A DNA stretch of 41,154 nucleotides from NCBI GenBank assembly GCA_943331345.2, contig CALQLF020000022.1:1-41154 (forward strand). The letters run 5' to 3'. Below, one piece after another: positions 1-10,887 of this stretch (positions are counted from its first letter, which is position 1; every line of letters begins with the position of its first letter). The notes under the pieces are model-generated. The model was not told the origin of the DNA and did not search any database. It was given only the letters and a program-made list of their open reading frames with translations. Made by a program: the position numbers and the translations under genes. The DNA is from Candidatus Planktophila lacus. GTDB taxonomy: Bacteria > Pseudomonadota > Gammaproteobacteria > Steroidobacterales > Steroidobacteraceae.

Positions 1-839
1 CGAGCCTTGCGGCAGCAGAACTGGGCTTCATCACTGCCGTGCACGTCGGCATAGGTCCAGCAGGCGATGGCAGCTCGCTGCCGGAAGCGTTGTCCATGGT
101 GGCGAACCTGCGCGCCGCGGGGCATGACGTGCTGGTCGATGACGACGCACTGGCCAAGCTCGACGACTACTGGTGGCGTCTGGCACGGGCCGAAGGCTTG
201 CTGCCCGGAACGCCGCAGCGTTTCGATGCCAGCTTCCTGCGCCACCAGATTGCCGGCGGCGTCATGACCACCACGCTGCGCCAACTCGAGGAACTCTCAC
301 TCGGGCATCGCATGGCCGATGTCATCGCCGAAACCGAACGGGTTCGCGCGGAACTGGGCCAGCCCATCATGGTGACGCCATTCCCCCAGATGGTGATGAG
401 CCAAGCGCTGGCCAATGTGATGGGCGCGCGGCGCTATGCGCAGGTGTCGGACCAGATCATCCGCTACGTGCTCGGCAAGTTCGGTCGCCCCACGCGGCCA
501 GTCGACCCGGCCGTGTTCGCCACCATCATGGACCGTCCTCGCGCACGCGAACTGGAAAACGAAGGCAGTTTCCCCACGCTGGACGAATTGCGCCACCGCT
601 TCGGCAAGCACTTGGACGAGGAAGAGTTCCTGCTGCGCGCTGTCATGCCCGGCGACCAGGTAGATGCCATGCTGGCTGCCGGCCCCAGTCGCGCTACCTA
701 CACGCCAGAAGTTGCCCCCGTACTGAAATTGCTGCGGCATGTAGCAGACGGCGCCGGCAAGCCCGGCGGCGTCCGCGACCTCGTGGTGGAGCGCGGCGAC
801 TTCCGGCTGGCACTGCACGCCGGGCCCAGCCTGCGCTGA
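1..839 (+). CDS. Biotin-dependent carboxyltransferase alpha subunit (oxaloacetate decarboxylase / pyruvate carboxylase B type), 5'-truncated by window
   Basis: Open from the first bases, so the N-terminal TIM barrel with its metal and biotin-binding residues lies outside the window. The visible part matches the end of the barrel and the conserved carboxylase domain: AELGF, then GDGSSLPEALSMVANL (the family's GTSxPP...SMVAAL), QIAGGVMTTTLRQL (family Q-PGGM-SNL), and MVTPFPQMVMSQALANVM (family LVTPTSQIVGTQAV). The protein stops soon after this domain. No C-terminal biotinyl domain with an MKxP-like site follows, unlike many OadA or PycB proteins, so the biotin carrier must be a separate protein. 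The substrate (pyruvate, oxaloacetate or other) cannot be told from this fragment. The HAD gene follows after 30 nt on the same strand. Confidence 0.85.
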   Translation, partial: SLAAAELGFITAVHVGIGPAGDGSSLPEALSMVANLRAAGHDVLVDDDALAKLDDYWWRLARAEGLLPGTPQRFDASFLRHQIAGGVMTTTLRQLEELSLGHRMADVIAETERVRAELGQPIMVTPFPQMVMSQALANVMGARRYAQVSDQIIRYVLGKFGRPTRPVDPAVFATIMDRPRARELENEGSFPTLDELRHRFGKHLDEEEFLLRAVMPGDQVDAMLAAGPSRATYTPEVAPVLKLLRHVADGAGKPGGVRDLVVERGDFRLALHAGPSLR

Positions 840-869
840 TACGCCTTCCAACCCGTCTAGGATGAACTG

Positions 870-1727
870 ATGTCCCACGCTTTCTCGAACGCGCTCGTCA
901 AGCGTCTGCGCGCTGCACAAGGCTTCATCTTCGATATGGATGGCACACTCGTGCTGGGCGATGCCGCCTCCGGCGGGCACAACCCGCTGCCGGGCGCTGT
1001 GGACTTGCTGGCCGCGCTGCGCAGTCGCGGCGTGCCCTTCCGCGTGTTCACCAATGGCACGGCGAAGCCGCCGGCCACGTATGCTGCGGGCCTGCGCAAA
1101 GTGGGTTTCGACTTGCACGATGAAGAGATGATGACCCCCTCCACTTCCGCGGCGCAGTGGTTCCTCAAGCAAGGCATCAGCAAAGTGCGGGTGCTTGGCC
1201 TCGACGGCGTCGCACAGCCCCTCGTGGCTGCCGGCATCGAAACCGTGGGGCCCACAGCGGAAGCTGAAGGCATAGAAGCCGTCTACACCGGTTGGTTCAA
1301 GGAGTTTACTTTCCCGGCGCTGGAAGCCGCCTGCCAAGATCTTTGGGCTGGCGCGAGGCTCACTACTGCTTCAAACGTCCCGTTCTTCGCCACGGCCACG
1401 GGCCGCGCCATCGGCTCCAGCTTCGCCATCAACGCCATGCTGAAGGCCATGACCGGCAAACAGGCCCGTGTGCTCGGCAAGCCCTCGGTGGACGCTTTCC
1501 GCGTGGCCATGCAGGCGATGGGCCTGCCACGCACGGCTGCCGCCAAGATGGTGGTAGTGGGTGACGACCCTGCCTTGGAAATGCGCATGGCAGTCAGCGC
1601 CGGCGCCTATGGCGTCGGCATGACCACGGGGCTGATGAAGCGCAACAACGTCCGCAGCTTGGCCGCCGCGGAAAAGCCGCACGCCTTGCTGGAAAGCCTG
1701 GAAGGCCTGGCCGACAAGCTACGCTGA
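870..1727 (+). CDS. HAD-superfamily IIA hydrolase (NagD-like phosphatase)
   Basis: A 285-residue cytoplasmic phosphatase. HAD motif I is FDMDGTLV (nucleophile D22, acid D24). Motif II is VFTNGTAKPP. Motif III/IV is the late GDDPALEMRMAVSAGAYGVGM segment, where the Asp pair binds magnesium. The order, with a cap between motifs II and III, is that of subfamily IIA (NagD, phosphoglycolate and 4-nitrophenyl phosphatases). The start is supported by AGGA eight bases upstream of ATG. The gene probably shares a transcript with the carboxyltransferase before it. Its end faces the hydrolase gene on the other strand with only 10 nt between them. The substrate is unknown. Confidence 0.9.
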   Translation: MSHAFSNALVKRLRAAQGFIFDMDGTLVLGDAASGGHNPLPGAVDLLAALRSRGVPFRVFTNGTAKPPATYAAGLRKVGFDLHDEEMMTPSTSAAQWFLKQGISKVRVLGLDGVAQPLVAAGIETVGPTAEAEGIEAVYTGWFKEFTFPALEAACQDLWAGARLTTASNVPFFATATGRAIGSSFAINAMLKAMTGKQARVLGKPSVDAFRVAMQAMGLPRTAAAKMVVVGDDPALEMRMAVSAGAYGVGMTTGLMKRNNVRSLAAAEKPHALLESLEGLADKLR

Positions 1728-1737
1728 AGCGCCTCGC

Positions 1738-2619
1738 TTAACGGCCGCGGACAAACTCCGCGACGCGCGCGACTATAGGGCTCTTCGCGCGATAGATGCG
1801 GGCGAACGCGCCGACTGTAACCCCGTGGTCGCCATCGACCCACATCTCCTCCACGGAAGCGCCAACTTCACGCATCCGCGCCGCCAGCGAACGGGTGTTG
1901 TGCGGGTTCACGGTAGTGTCGTCACGCCCCATGATCAGCAACGAACGCGGCGCGGTAGCAGTCACGAAGTTCACGGGCTGGGCATCGTGTTCGCGTTCAG
2001 GCGAACCGGCGAAAGTACCCTTCAGCAGCGGCGTATTGAGCTGGAAATCGTAAGGGCCTGAGAGCCCGATGTAACCGGCAATAACGGCAGGCGTGAGCCC
2101 GTGACGCGCGAGATAGCGACCATCGTAGGCCGTCAGTGCCGTGAGGTGCGCGCCCGCGCTATGCCCCATCAGATAGAGCCGGCTCGGGTCGCCGCCCCAC
2201 TCCGCCGCATGGGTATGGGCGAAGGCGACGGCAGCGGCCACATCATTGGCGAAGTCCGGGAAGCGCACCGCTGGCATGAGGCCGTAGTTGGCCAGTACCG
2301 CCACGAAACCTTGTTGCGCAAGCGCCTGTCCCACCCAACGGTAGAGATGCTTGTCGCCAGACATCCAACTACCACCGTGAACGAATACCACCACGGGTAC
2401 GGGACCCGTCAAGGGCTTCCCAGCAGCGTCCAACGGACGGTAGACATCACAGCGCTGGCGCTCGCCGGCGCCGTACGCTAATTCCACTACCGGCACGTCG
2501 CCGTTTTCCACCAGATTGGCGGCGCCCAGTAACTGGTTGGTGGTGCATCCGGAAAGTGTCGCCATCATCGGCACACTCGCCACTACCGCGCCCCAACCCA
2601 GGAATTGCCTGCGATTCAT
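1738..2619 (-). CDS. Tat-exported lipoprotein alpha/beta hydrolase (esterase / BD-FAE-like)
   Basis: A 293-residue protein. The N-terminus has a twin-arginine motif (RRQFLGW) followed by a hydrophobic stretch and a lipobox LSGC (C25), so it is predicted to be exported folded by Tat and then lipidated. The catalytic parts are those of carboxylesterase/kynurenine-formamidase-like hydrolases: oxyanion-hole HGGSW (81-85), nucleophile elbow GHSAG (S154), acid D232 or D233 in GRDDTTV, and H264 in DGDHG. The ATG overlaps the TGA of the HExxH gene upstream (ATGA), which suggests translational coupling. Reading frame continues upstream of this ATG, but the Tat signal and lipobox fix the start. The natural ester or amide substrate is unknown. 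Confidence 0.88.
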   Translation of the reverse strand: MNRRQFLGWGAVVASVPMMATLSGCTTNQLLGAANLVENGDVPVVELAYGAGERQRCDVYRPLDAAGKPLTGPVPVVVFVHGGSWMSGDKHLYRWVGQALAQQGFVAVLANYGLMPAVRFPDFANDVAAAVAFAHTHAAEWGGDPSRLYLMGHSAGAHLTALTAYDGRYLARHGLTPAVIAGYIGLSGPYDFQLNTPLLKGTFAGSPEREHDAQPVNFVTATAPRSLLIMGRDDTTVNPHNTRSLAARMREVGASVEEMWVDGDHGVTVGAFARIYRAKSPIVARVAEFVRGR

Positions 2620-3098
2620 GCTACGTCTCCCAAAAGTTCCAGAGCAGGCACGGAACACAAGCCCCGTGCCAACAACCATTCCCGCGCCTCGGCAGCATCT
2701 TCCTGGAACCAGCGCGCGGCACTGCCCAAACGGAAGGTGTAACCCCAGGCATCCATATCCGCACACATGCGCTCCGCGCCGCAACCCGGCACCGCGGACG
2801 CAAGCAGCACCTGCAAATAAAGCACCGCATCTTCCTCGGCGAAGTCGCCACCGGCGTCGGTATCCAGCACGGCACGTCGCTCGCTCCCCATGCACAGCGC
2901 ATGGCTGGCCTCGTGCAGCAAGGAATGCACCGGCGTGTCGGCGCGCGCGTGGACCGTATCGCGCAGGAGACCGGCTTCGGGCGCACCCCAATAGGAGTGT
3001 GGAATAGGTTGCGACAACGGCACCTCCACCAGATGCAAGCCTAACGCTGTCAACAAGCGCTGCAGCGCCGGGAACCCCGCCTCGGCACACAGCATCAC
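2616..3098 (-). CDS. Conserved HExxH protein, putative metallopeptidase-like
   Basis: About 160 residues with no signal peptide or membrane segment. It contains LLHEASHALCM, an HExxH zinc-site motif (H62, E63, H66), and EED at 88-90, which could supply a third ligand. Later segments DMDAWGYTFRLG and SAARWFQED look conserved-protein-like, but I cannot name a family with certainty. The start is GTG at 3098 or the adjacent ATG at 3095; a weak AGGG lies upstream. It lies 60 nt after lptE, in the place where many gammaproteobacteria carry holA, and its stop overlaps the start of the lipoprotein hydrolase. Proteolytic activity is inferred only from the motif. Confidence 0.75.
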   Translation of the reverse strand: MMLCAEAGFPALQRLLTALGLHLVEVPLSQPIPHSYWGAPEAGLLRDTVHARADTPVHSLLHEASHALCMGSERRAVLDTDAGGDFAEEDAVLYLQVLLASAVPGCGAERMCADMDAWGYTFRLGSAARWFQEDAAEAREWLLARGLCSVPALELLGDVA

Positions 3099-3158
3099 GG
3101 GCAGAGCCCTGCAGCGTTCATGGGCAAGCCTCTAGCCACCGAAACCATTGCGGAAACT

Positions 3159-3647
3159 TCAGCGCAGCACCGCCAAGCGGCGGGTGATGAGCGCAGCCAA
3201 GTCGCGCGCCAAGGCAGCGCGTACCTGCTCTTGCTCCTGCTCCTTGGCCAACAGCGCCGTTTCGTCGTAGCTGAGCGAGCGCGTGAGCGTCAGTTCCTGA
3301 CGCGGCAACAGTTCCTGCCCGCCCGCGTCCACCCGGAACTCGGCGGTGTAATACACCTCAATTTCCCGCGGCGTATTGCGCGCCGACACGGACAGAATTC
3401 GCCGGCCGCTTTCATCGCGCAGCAGGCGCAAGGTGGCGGTCGGCGCACCCTCCGCTGGTACTAGCCGTGCACCAGCCAAAGCGAGGCTGTCGCGCAGGGC
3501 CAACTGCAGGTCCGAATAGCGGTCGGGAGCCACGAACTCCAGCGCCGCAAGCCGGGGCGATACCTGCACCGCCCCCTGCAAGTGGAAGCCGCAGGCAGAG
3601 ACCAACACGGCACCCAAGGTGGCAAGACCGAGCGAACGCAGGCGCAT
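3159..3647 (-). CDS. lptE: LPS-assembly lipoprotein LptE
   Basis: A 162-residue outer-membrane lipoprotein that plugs LptD and helps place lipopolysaccharide in the outer leaflet. The signal peptide ends in the lipobox VSAC (C19), followed by GFHLQG, the usual LptE start of the mature chain (CGFHLRG in E. coli). Other family traits are the SARNTPREIEVYYTAEF strand region and an acidic-basic C-terminal helix (KEQEQEQVRAALARDL). The position directly after leuS (48 nt) is the classic leuS-lptE order and strengthens the call. Confidence 0.93.
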   Translation of the reverse strand: MRLRSLGLATLGAVLVSACGFHLQGAVQVSPRLAALEFVAPDRYSDLQLALRDSLALAGARLVPAEGAPTATLRLLRDESGRRILSVSARNTPREIEVYYTAEFRVDAGGQELLPRQELTLTRSLSYDETALLAKEQEQEQVRAALARDLAALITRRLAVLR

Positions 3648-3695
3648 GGACAGTCTCCGGTCAGACGAAAGGGCAGCAAGCAGAGTACACGGGCA

Positions 3696-6356
<2,661 letters not shown>

Positions 6357-6447
6357 TTACCGCAGCGCCTTGCGCCGCCACGGAACAGTTTATTGCAGTG
6401 CAGGATAGGCGTAGGCTAGACCTTCGTTTTCAGTCGGTCCTTCACCC

Positions 6448-7662
6448 ATGTTCCACTCCCCCTATGCCGCGCGCCGCGTCGGCGCCATCACCGCCCTGGC
6501 CTTGTTGCTGGGAGCCTGCGGGAAAGAAGCGCCGCCGCCGCCCAAGCCGCCGGAGGTCGAGGTGGCCGCCGCCCTTGCCCGGGAAGTGAACGACTGGGAC
6601 GAGTTCACCGGCCGACTCGTGGCCGTGGACTCGGTGCAAGTACGCCCACAGGTGACCGGTACCATCGAGCAGGTGGCGTTCGAGGACGGGCGTTACGTGA
6701 ACAAGGGCGACCTGCTGTTTCGTCTGGACGACCGCGTGTTCCGCGCGGCGATGGAACGCGCGCAGGCGGAACAAGCCGCGGCCCATAGCCGCGTAACCCT
6801 CGCCCGGGAAGAACTGGCCCGTGCCGACCGCCTGCTGGCCGCTAACGCCGTATCGCGTGAAGAGCGCGCCGCCCGCGCGGCAACCCTGCAACAAGCCGAA
6901 GCCGCCGAGCAGGTTGCGGCCGCTGCCATCAGCACCGCGCGCACCAACCTCGCCTATACGCGCATCACGGCGCCCATCAGCGGCCGGGTCGGCAAGGCGG
7001 AAATCACCGCAGGGAATCTCGTCACGGCGGGTAGCAGTGCCCCGGTGCTGACCACGCTCGTCTCCGTCGACCCCATCTACGCCGAGTTCGAGGGCGACGA
7101 GCACGTGTACCTGAAGTACATCGAAATGTCGCGACTGGGTGAACGGCCGAGCAGTCGCGATGCTGCCAACCCCGTGTTCCTGGCGCTGGCCGGCGAGCAG
7201 GGCTACCCGCATGAAGGCCGCATGGTGTTCGTCGACAACCAGCTCGACCCGCACACCGGCACCATCCGCGCGCGCGCCGTCTTTTCCAACAAAGACCGGC
7301 GGTTCACGCCGGGCCTGTTTGCTCGCCTGAAGCTGATCGGCAGTGGGCGCCACACGGCGGTATTGGTCGACGACCAAGCGATTGGCACCGACCAGAGCCA
7401 GAAGTTCGTCCTCGTGGTTGGCAAGGACGGCAAGGCGGCCTACCGCGTGGTGAAGCCAGGGCGACTCGTGAATGGTCTGCGCACCATCACGGAGGGGCTG
7501 GCCGCCGGCGAAGTCATCGTGGTGAACGGCCTGCAACGGCTCCGCCCCGGCATGCCGCTCGTGCCCGTGACCGTCGCCATGGACCGTAACGTCCAGGCCA
7601 ACGAGACCTTGCCCTTGTACGACCCCGAGACCGGCCGCAAGGTCCGCGCGACGGAGCGCTGA
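6448..7662 (+). CDS. RND efflux periplasmic adaptor (membrane fusion protein, MexE/OqxA-like)
   Basis: A 404-residue lipoprotein that links the inner-membrane pump to the outer-membrane channel. The signal peptide ends in the lipobox LGAC (C24), followed by a Pro-rich linker. Lipoyl/barrel-sandwich halves are visible as VRPQVTGTIEQVAFEDGRYV and TRITAPISGRVGKAEI, flanking an alpha-hairpin rich in Ala, Glu and Arg (roughly 95-160). DWDEFTGRL near the start of the mature chain resembles the MexE/OqxA branch. No clear Shine-Dalgarno precedes the ATG. It is the first gene of a three-gene operon with no regulator in the window. Substrates are unknown; drug or solvent export is the family norm. Confidence 0.93.
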   Translation: MFHSPYAARRVGAITALALLLGACGKEAPPPPKPPEVEVAAALAREVNDWDEFTGRLVAVDSVQVRPQVTGTIEQVAFEDGRYVNKGDLLFRLDDRVFRAAMERAQAEQAAAHSRVTLAREELARADRLLAANAVSREERAARAATLQQAEAAEQVAAAAISTARTNLAYTRITAPISGRVGKAEITAGNLVTAGSSAPVLTTLVSVDPIYAEFEGDEHVYLKYIEMSRLGERPSSRDAANPVFLALAGEQGYPHEGRMVFVDNQLDPHTGTIRARAVFSNKDRRFTPGLFARLKLIGSGRHTAVLVDDQAIGTDQSQKFVLVVGKDGKAAYRVVKPGRLVNGLRTITEGLAAGEVIVVNGLQRLRPGMPLVPVTVAMDRNVQANETLPLYDPETGRKVRATER

Positions 7663-7665
7663 CCT

Positions 7666-10600
7666 ATGCGCTTCGCCCGACACTTCATCGACCGGCCCGT
7701 GCTGGCCGGCGTGCTTTCGCTGGCCATTCTGCTGACGGGCTTAGTGTCCATGCGGCTGCTGCCGGTCGCCATGTTCCCGGAAGTGGTGCCGCCCACCATC
7801 GTGGTTTCCGCCAGTTACCCGGGCGCCAATCCGAAGGTGGTTGCCGAAACCGTGGCTTCGCCACTGGAACAGGAAATCAACGGCATCGAGGGCGTGCTCT
7901 ACATGTCCTCGAGTTCCGGCTCCGATGGCACGCTGCAGTTGGGCGTGACCTTCGAGATCGGCACGGACGTAGACAAGGCGCAAATGCTGGTGCAGAACCG
8001 CGTTTCGCAAGCTTTGCCGCGATTGCCCGAAGAAGTACGGGCCTTGGGTGTGGCCACCACCAAGAGCTCACCCGACCTGCTGATGGTGGTGCATCTCGTC
8101 TCCGACGAGCGCTACGACCCCACTTACCTGCGTAACCTCGGGTTGCTGCAGGTGCGCGACCGCCTCTTGCGCTTGCCCGGCGTCGGACAGGTGGCCCTGA
8201 ACGGTGGCGGCGACTACGCCATGCGCATCTGGCTGGACCCGCAGCAGGTAGCCGCCCGCGGCTTGACCGCCGGCGATGTGGTACGCGCCATCCGCGAACA
8301 GAACTTGCAGGTGGCCGCCGGTACCGTGGGCGCCCCGCCAGCCGCAGCCGGAACCGCCTTCCAGCTGACCGTCACGGCCGGTGGCCGCTTGAAGACCCCC
8401 GAGGAATTCGGCGCCATCGTGGTGAAGGCCAACCCCGAAGGCGGCATCACGCGCCTATCGGATATCGGCCGGGTGGAGCTGGGCGCGGGCTCGTACCTGG
8501 TCCGCAGCGGCCTCGACAACCATCCGGCGGTCGCTGTCGCCATCAATCAGGCTCCGGGCGCCAATGCCCTGGCGCTCGCGGCGGCTGTGCGCGCCGAGAT
8601 GGCCGACATCGCCAAAAACTTCCCCGAAGGGGTGCACTACGAAGTGCCCTACGACCCCACCCAGTTCGTGAAGGAATCCATCGAGGCCGTGGTCCACACG
8701 TTGCTCGAAGCGACCCTGCTGGTAGTCATCGTGGTGGTGCTGTTTCTGCAGAGTTGGCGCGCCTCGATCATTCCGCTGCTGGCCGTACCGGTCTCGGTCA
8801 TCGGCACCATGGGGGCGTTGCTGGCCTTTGGTTTCTCCATCAACACGCTCAGCCTGTTCGGCTTGGTGCTGTCCATCGGCATCGTGGTCGACGATGCCAT
8901 CGTGGTGGTCGAAAATGTGGAGCGCAATATCGCCGCCGGCTTCTCGCCACGCGAGGCCACGGTGCGCGCCATGGACGAAGTGACCGGGCCCATCATCGCC
9001 ATCGCGCTCGTCCTGTGTGCGGTCTTCATTCCCATCGCCTTCATCCCGGGGCTCACCGGCCGCTTCTACCAGCAGTTCGCGCTCACCATTGCCGCCTCCA
9101 CCATCATCTCGGCGTTCAACTCGCTCACCTTGAGCCCGGCGCTGTCCGCAGCTTTGCTGCGCCCGCATGGCGCGCCGCCGGACCGCGTCTCGGCCTGGCT
9201 GGAAAAATACTGTGGCGGCTTTTTCGCGCGCTTCAACCGCGGCTTCGCCCGCTCGGGGGAGCGCTACGAGGTAGCGGTGAAAGGCACGCTGCCGCGCAAG
9301 GGCCGCATGCTGGCCATCTATGGCGTGCTGGTGGTGTTAGGCGCCCTCGTGTTCCGTCAGGTGCCGCCGGGCTTCGTGCCCTCCCTCGATGTCGGCAGCA
9401 TCATCACCTACGTCCAGATGCCTGACGCGGCCACCATCGACCGCACCGAGAAAGTGGCGCACCGCGTCGGCGACCTGCTGCTCGCGGACCCGAACGTCGA
9501 ACACGTCATTCAATTCACGGGGCTTTCCGTGAAGGGCTTCGCCCCCAACCCTTCATCGGCCATGATGTTCGTGCGCTTGAAGCCTTACCCGGAACGCACC
9601 GGCAAAGAACTGACGGCACAAACCATGGTGCCGCGTCTGCAAAAACTGCTTGCGCCCATCAAGGAAGCCAGGGTCGGCGTCGTGGAGTTCCCGCCGGTAC
9701 GCGGCCTTGGCCTGCTCGGCGGGGTTTCCATTCAAATCGAAGACCGTGCCGGCCTCGGCTATGACGCCTTGTTTGCCGCCACCCAGACAGCCGTCGCGAA
9801 AGCCGCGCAAACTCCAGGGCTTGCCGGTGGCTTCAGTTCTTACAGCGTCAATGTCCCGCAGCTCCGGGTCGAGGTGGACCGTACGCGCGCCAAGGAACAA
9901 GGCCTGCAGCTGAACGATGTCTACCAGACGCTCCAGGTTTACCTGGGCTCGCTGTATGTGAACGACCTCAATTTGTTCGGGCGAACCTACCGCGTGATGG
10001 TGCAGGCCGATGCGCCCTATCGTTCGCGCGCCGAGGATATCCGTCTGCTGCAAACCCGTAATAACCGCGGGGAAATGGTGCCGCTGGCCAGCGTCATTGA
10101 CGTCACGCCCTCCAACGGCCCAGACCGCGTTTACCACTACAACGGATTCCTCGCCGCCGACCTCAACGTGGCCGGCTTGCCCGGCGTCGCCAGTGGCGAT
10201 GCCTTGGCCGCTACCGAGAAAATCTTGCGCGATACCTTGCCGAATGGCCTGACCTACGAGTTCAGCGACCTCACCTTGCAGGAAAAGCTGGCCGGCAACA
10301 GTGCGCTGATGGTGTTCCCGCTGTGCGTGGTGCTGGTGTTCCTAGTGCTGGCGGCGCTTTATGAAAGCTGGACCTTGCCGCTGGCCGTGGTACTGATTGT
10401 GCCGCTGTGCATACTCGCTGCCCTCACCGGTGTTTGGTTGACGGGCGGCGACAACAATATCTTCACGCAAGTGGCGCTGTTCGTGTTGGTCGGCTTGGCA
10501 TGCAAGAACGCCATCCTCATCGTCGAGTTCGCCAAGCTGCGGCAAGACCATGGCCTCACGGCCCGCGAGGCCGCGCTCGAAGCCTGTCGCCTGCGCTTGC

Positions 10601-10887
10601 GCCCCATCCTCATGACCTCCATCGCCTTCATCGCCGGCGTGGTGCCACTGGTATTCGCCACCGGCGCCGGCGCCGAGATGCGCCATGCTATCGGCATCTC
10701 GGTCTTCTTCGGCATGCTGGGCGTGACCGCCTTCGGTTTGTTGCTGACGCCGTCGCTGTTCGTGATGGTTCAGGAGGCGACCGCCCGCTGGCAGCATCCA
10801 CGAGCCAGCGCGCACCCGGAGATTCCGCACGACCCCAGCCACGACGCTGATCCCAGCGCTGGCCAAGATGAGCGGGGGTTGCCATGA
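7666..10887 (+). CDS. RND efflux inner-membrane pump (HAE-1, MexF/OqxB-like)
   Basis: 1073 residues, slightly longer than AcrB-type pumps. A proton/drug antiporter working as a trimer in the inner membrane. Proton-relay residues are present: D409-D410 in GIVVDDAIVVVEN (TM4) and K947 in LACKNAILIVEF (TM10). PPGFVPSLD begins the second half and GVYLTGGDN-like text lies in the late loops. The ATG is 3 nt after the adaptor stop. The C-terminal tail after the last membrane helix is about 35 residues, hydrophilic and rich in His and Pro (HPRASAHPEIPHDPSHD). The 3' end overlaps the channel gene by 4 nt. Confidence 0.96.
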   Translation: MRFARHFIDRPVLAGVLSLAILLTGLVSMRLLPVAMFPEVVPPTIVVSASYPGANPKVVAETVASPLEQEINGIEGVLYMSSSSGSDGTLQLGVTFEIGTDVDKAQMLVQNRVSQALPRLPEEVRALGVATTKSSPDLLMVVHLVSDERYDPTYLRNLGLLQVRDRLLRLPGVGQVALNGGGDYAMRIWLDPQQVAARGLTAGDVVRAIREQNLQVAAGTVGAPPAAAGTAFQLTVTAGGRLKTPEEFGAIVVKANPEGGITRLSDIGRVELGAGSYLVRSGLDNHPAVAVAINQAPGANALALAAAVRAEMADIAKNFPEGVHYEVPYDPTQFVKESIEAVVHTLLEATLLVVIVVVLFLQSWRASIIPLLAVPVSVIGTMGALLAFGFSINTLSLFGLVLSIGIVVDDAIVVVENVERNIAAGFSPREATVRAMDEVTGPIIAIALVLCAVFIPIAFIPGLTGRFYQQFALTIAASTIISAFNSLTLSPALSAALLRPHGAPPDRVSAWLEKYCGGFFARFNRGFARSGERYEVAVKGTLPRKGRMLAIYGVLVVLGALVFRQVPPGFVPSLDVGSIITYVQMPDAATIDRTEKVAHRVGDLLLADPNVEHVIQFTGLSVKGFAPNPSSAMMFVRLKPYPERTGKELTAQTMVPRLQKLLAPIKEARVGVVEFPPVRGLGLLGGVSIQIEDRAGLGYDALFAATQTAVAKAAQTPGLAGGFSSYSVNVPQLRVEVDRTRAKEQGLQLNDVYQTLQVYLGSLYVNDLNLFGRTYRVMVQADAPYRSRAEDIRLLQTRNNRGEMVPLASVIDVTPSNGPDRVYHYNGFLAADLNVAGLPGVASGDALAATEKILRDTLPNGLTYEFSDLTLQEKLAGNSALMVFPLCVVLVFLVLAALYESWTLPLAVVLIVPLCILAALTGVWLTGGDNNIFTQVALFVLVGLACKNAILIVEFAKLRQDHGLTAREAALEACRLRLRPILMTSIAFIAGVVPLVFATGAGAEMRHAIGISVFFGMLGVTAFGLLLTPSLFVMVQEATARWQHPRASAHPEIPHDPSHDADPSAGQDERGLP

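Noticed and set aside
297-1337. 346-codon minus-strand open frame across the carboxyltransferase and HAD genes
   Set aside because: Crosses two well-supported genes and has no family similarity I can see.
6393-6421. Promoter TTGCAG with CTAGAC for the efflux operon
   Set aside because: The -10 matches the consensus at too few positions to be listed.
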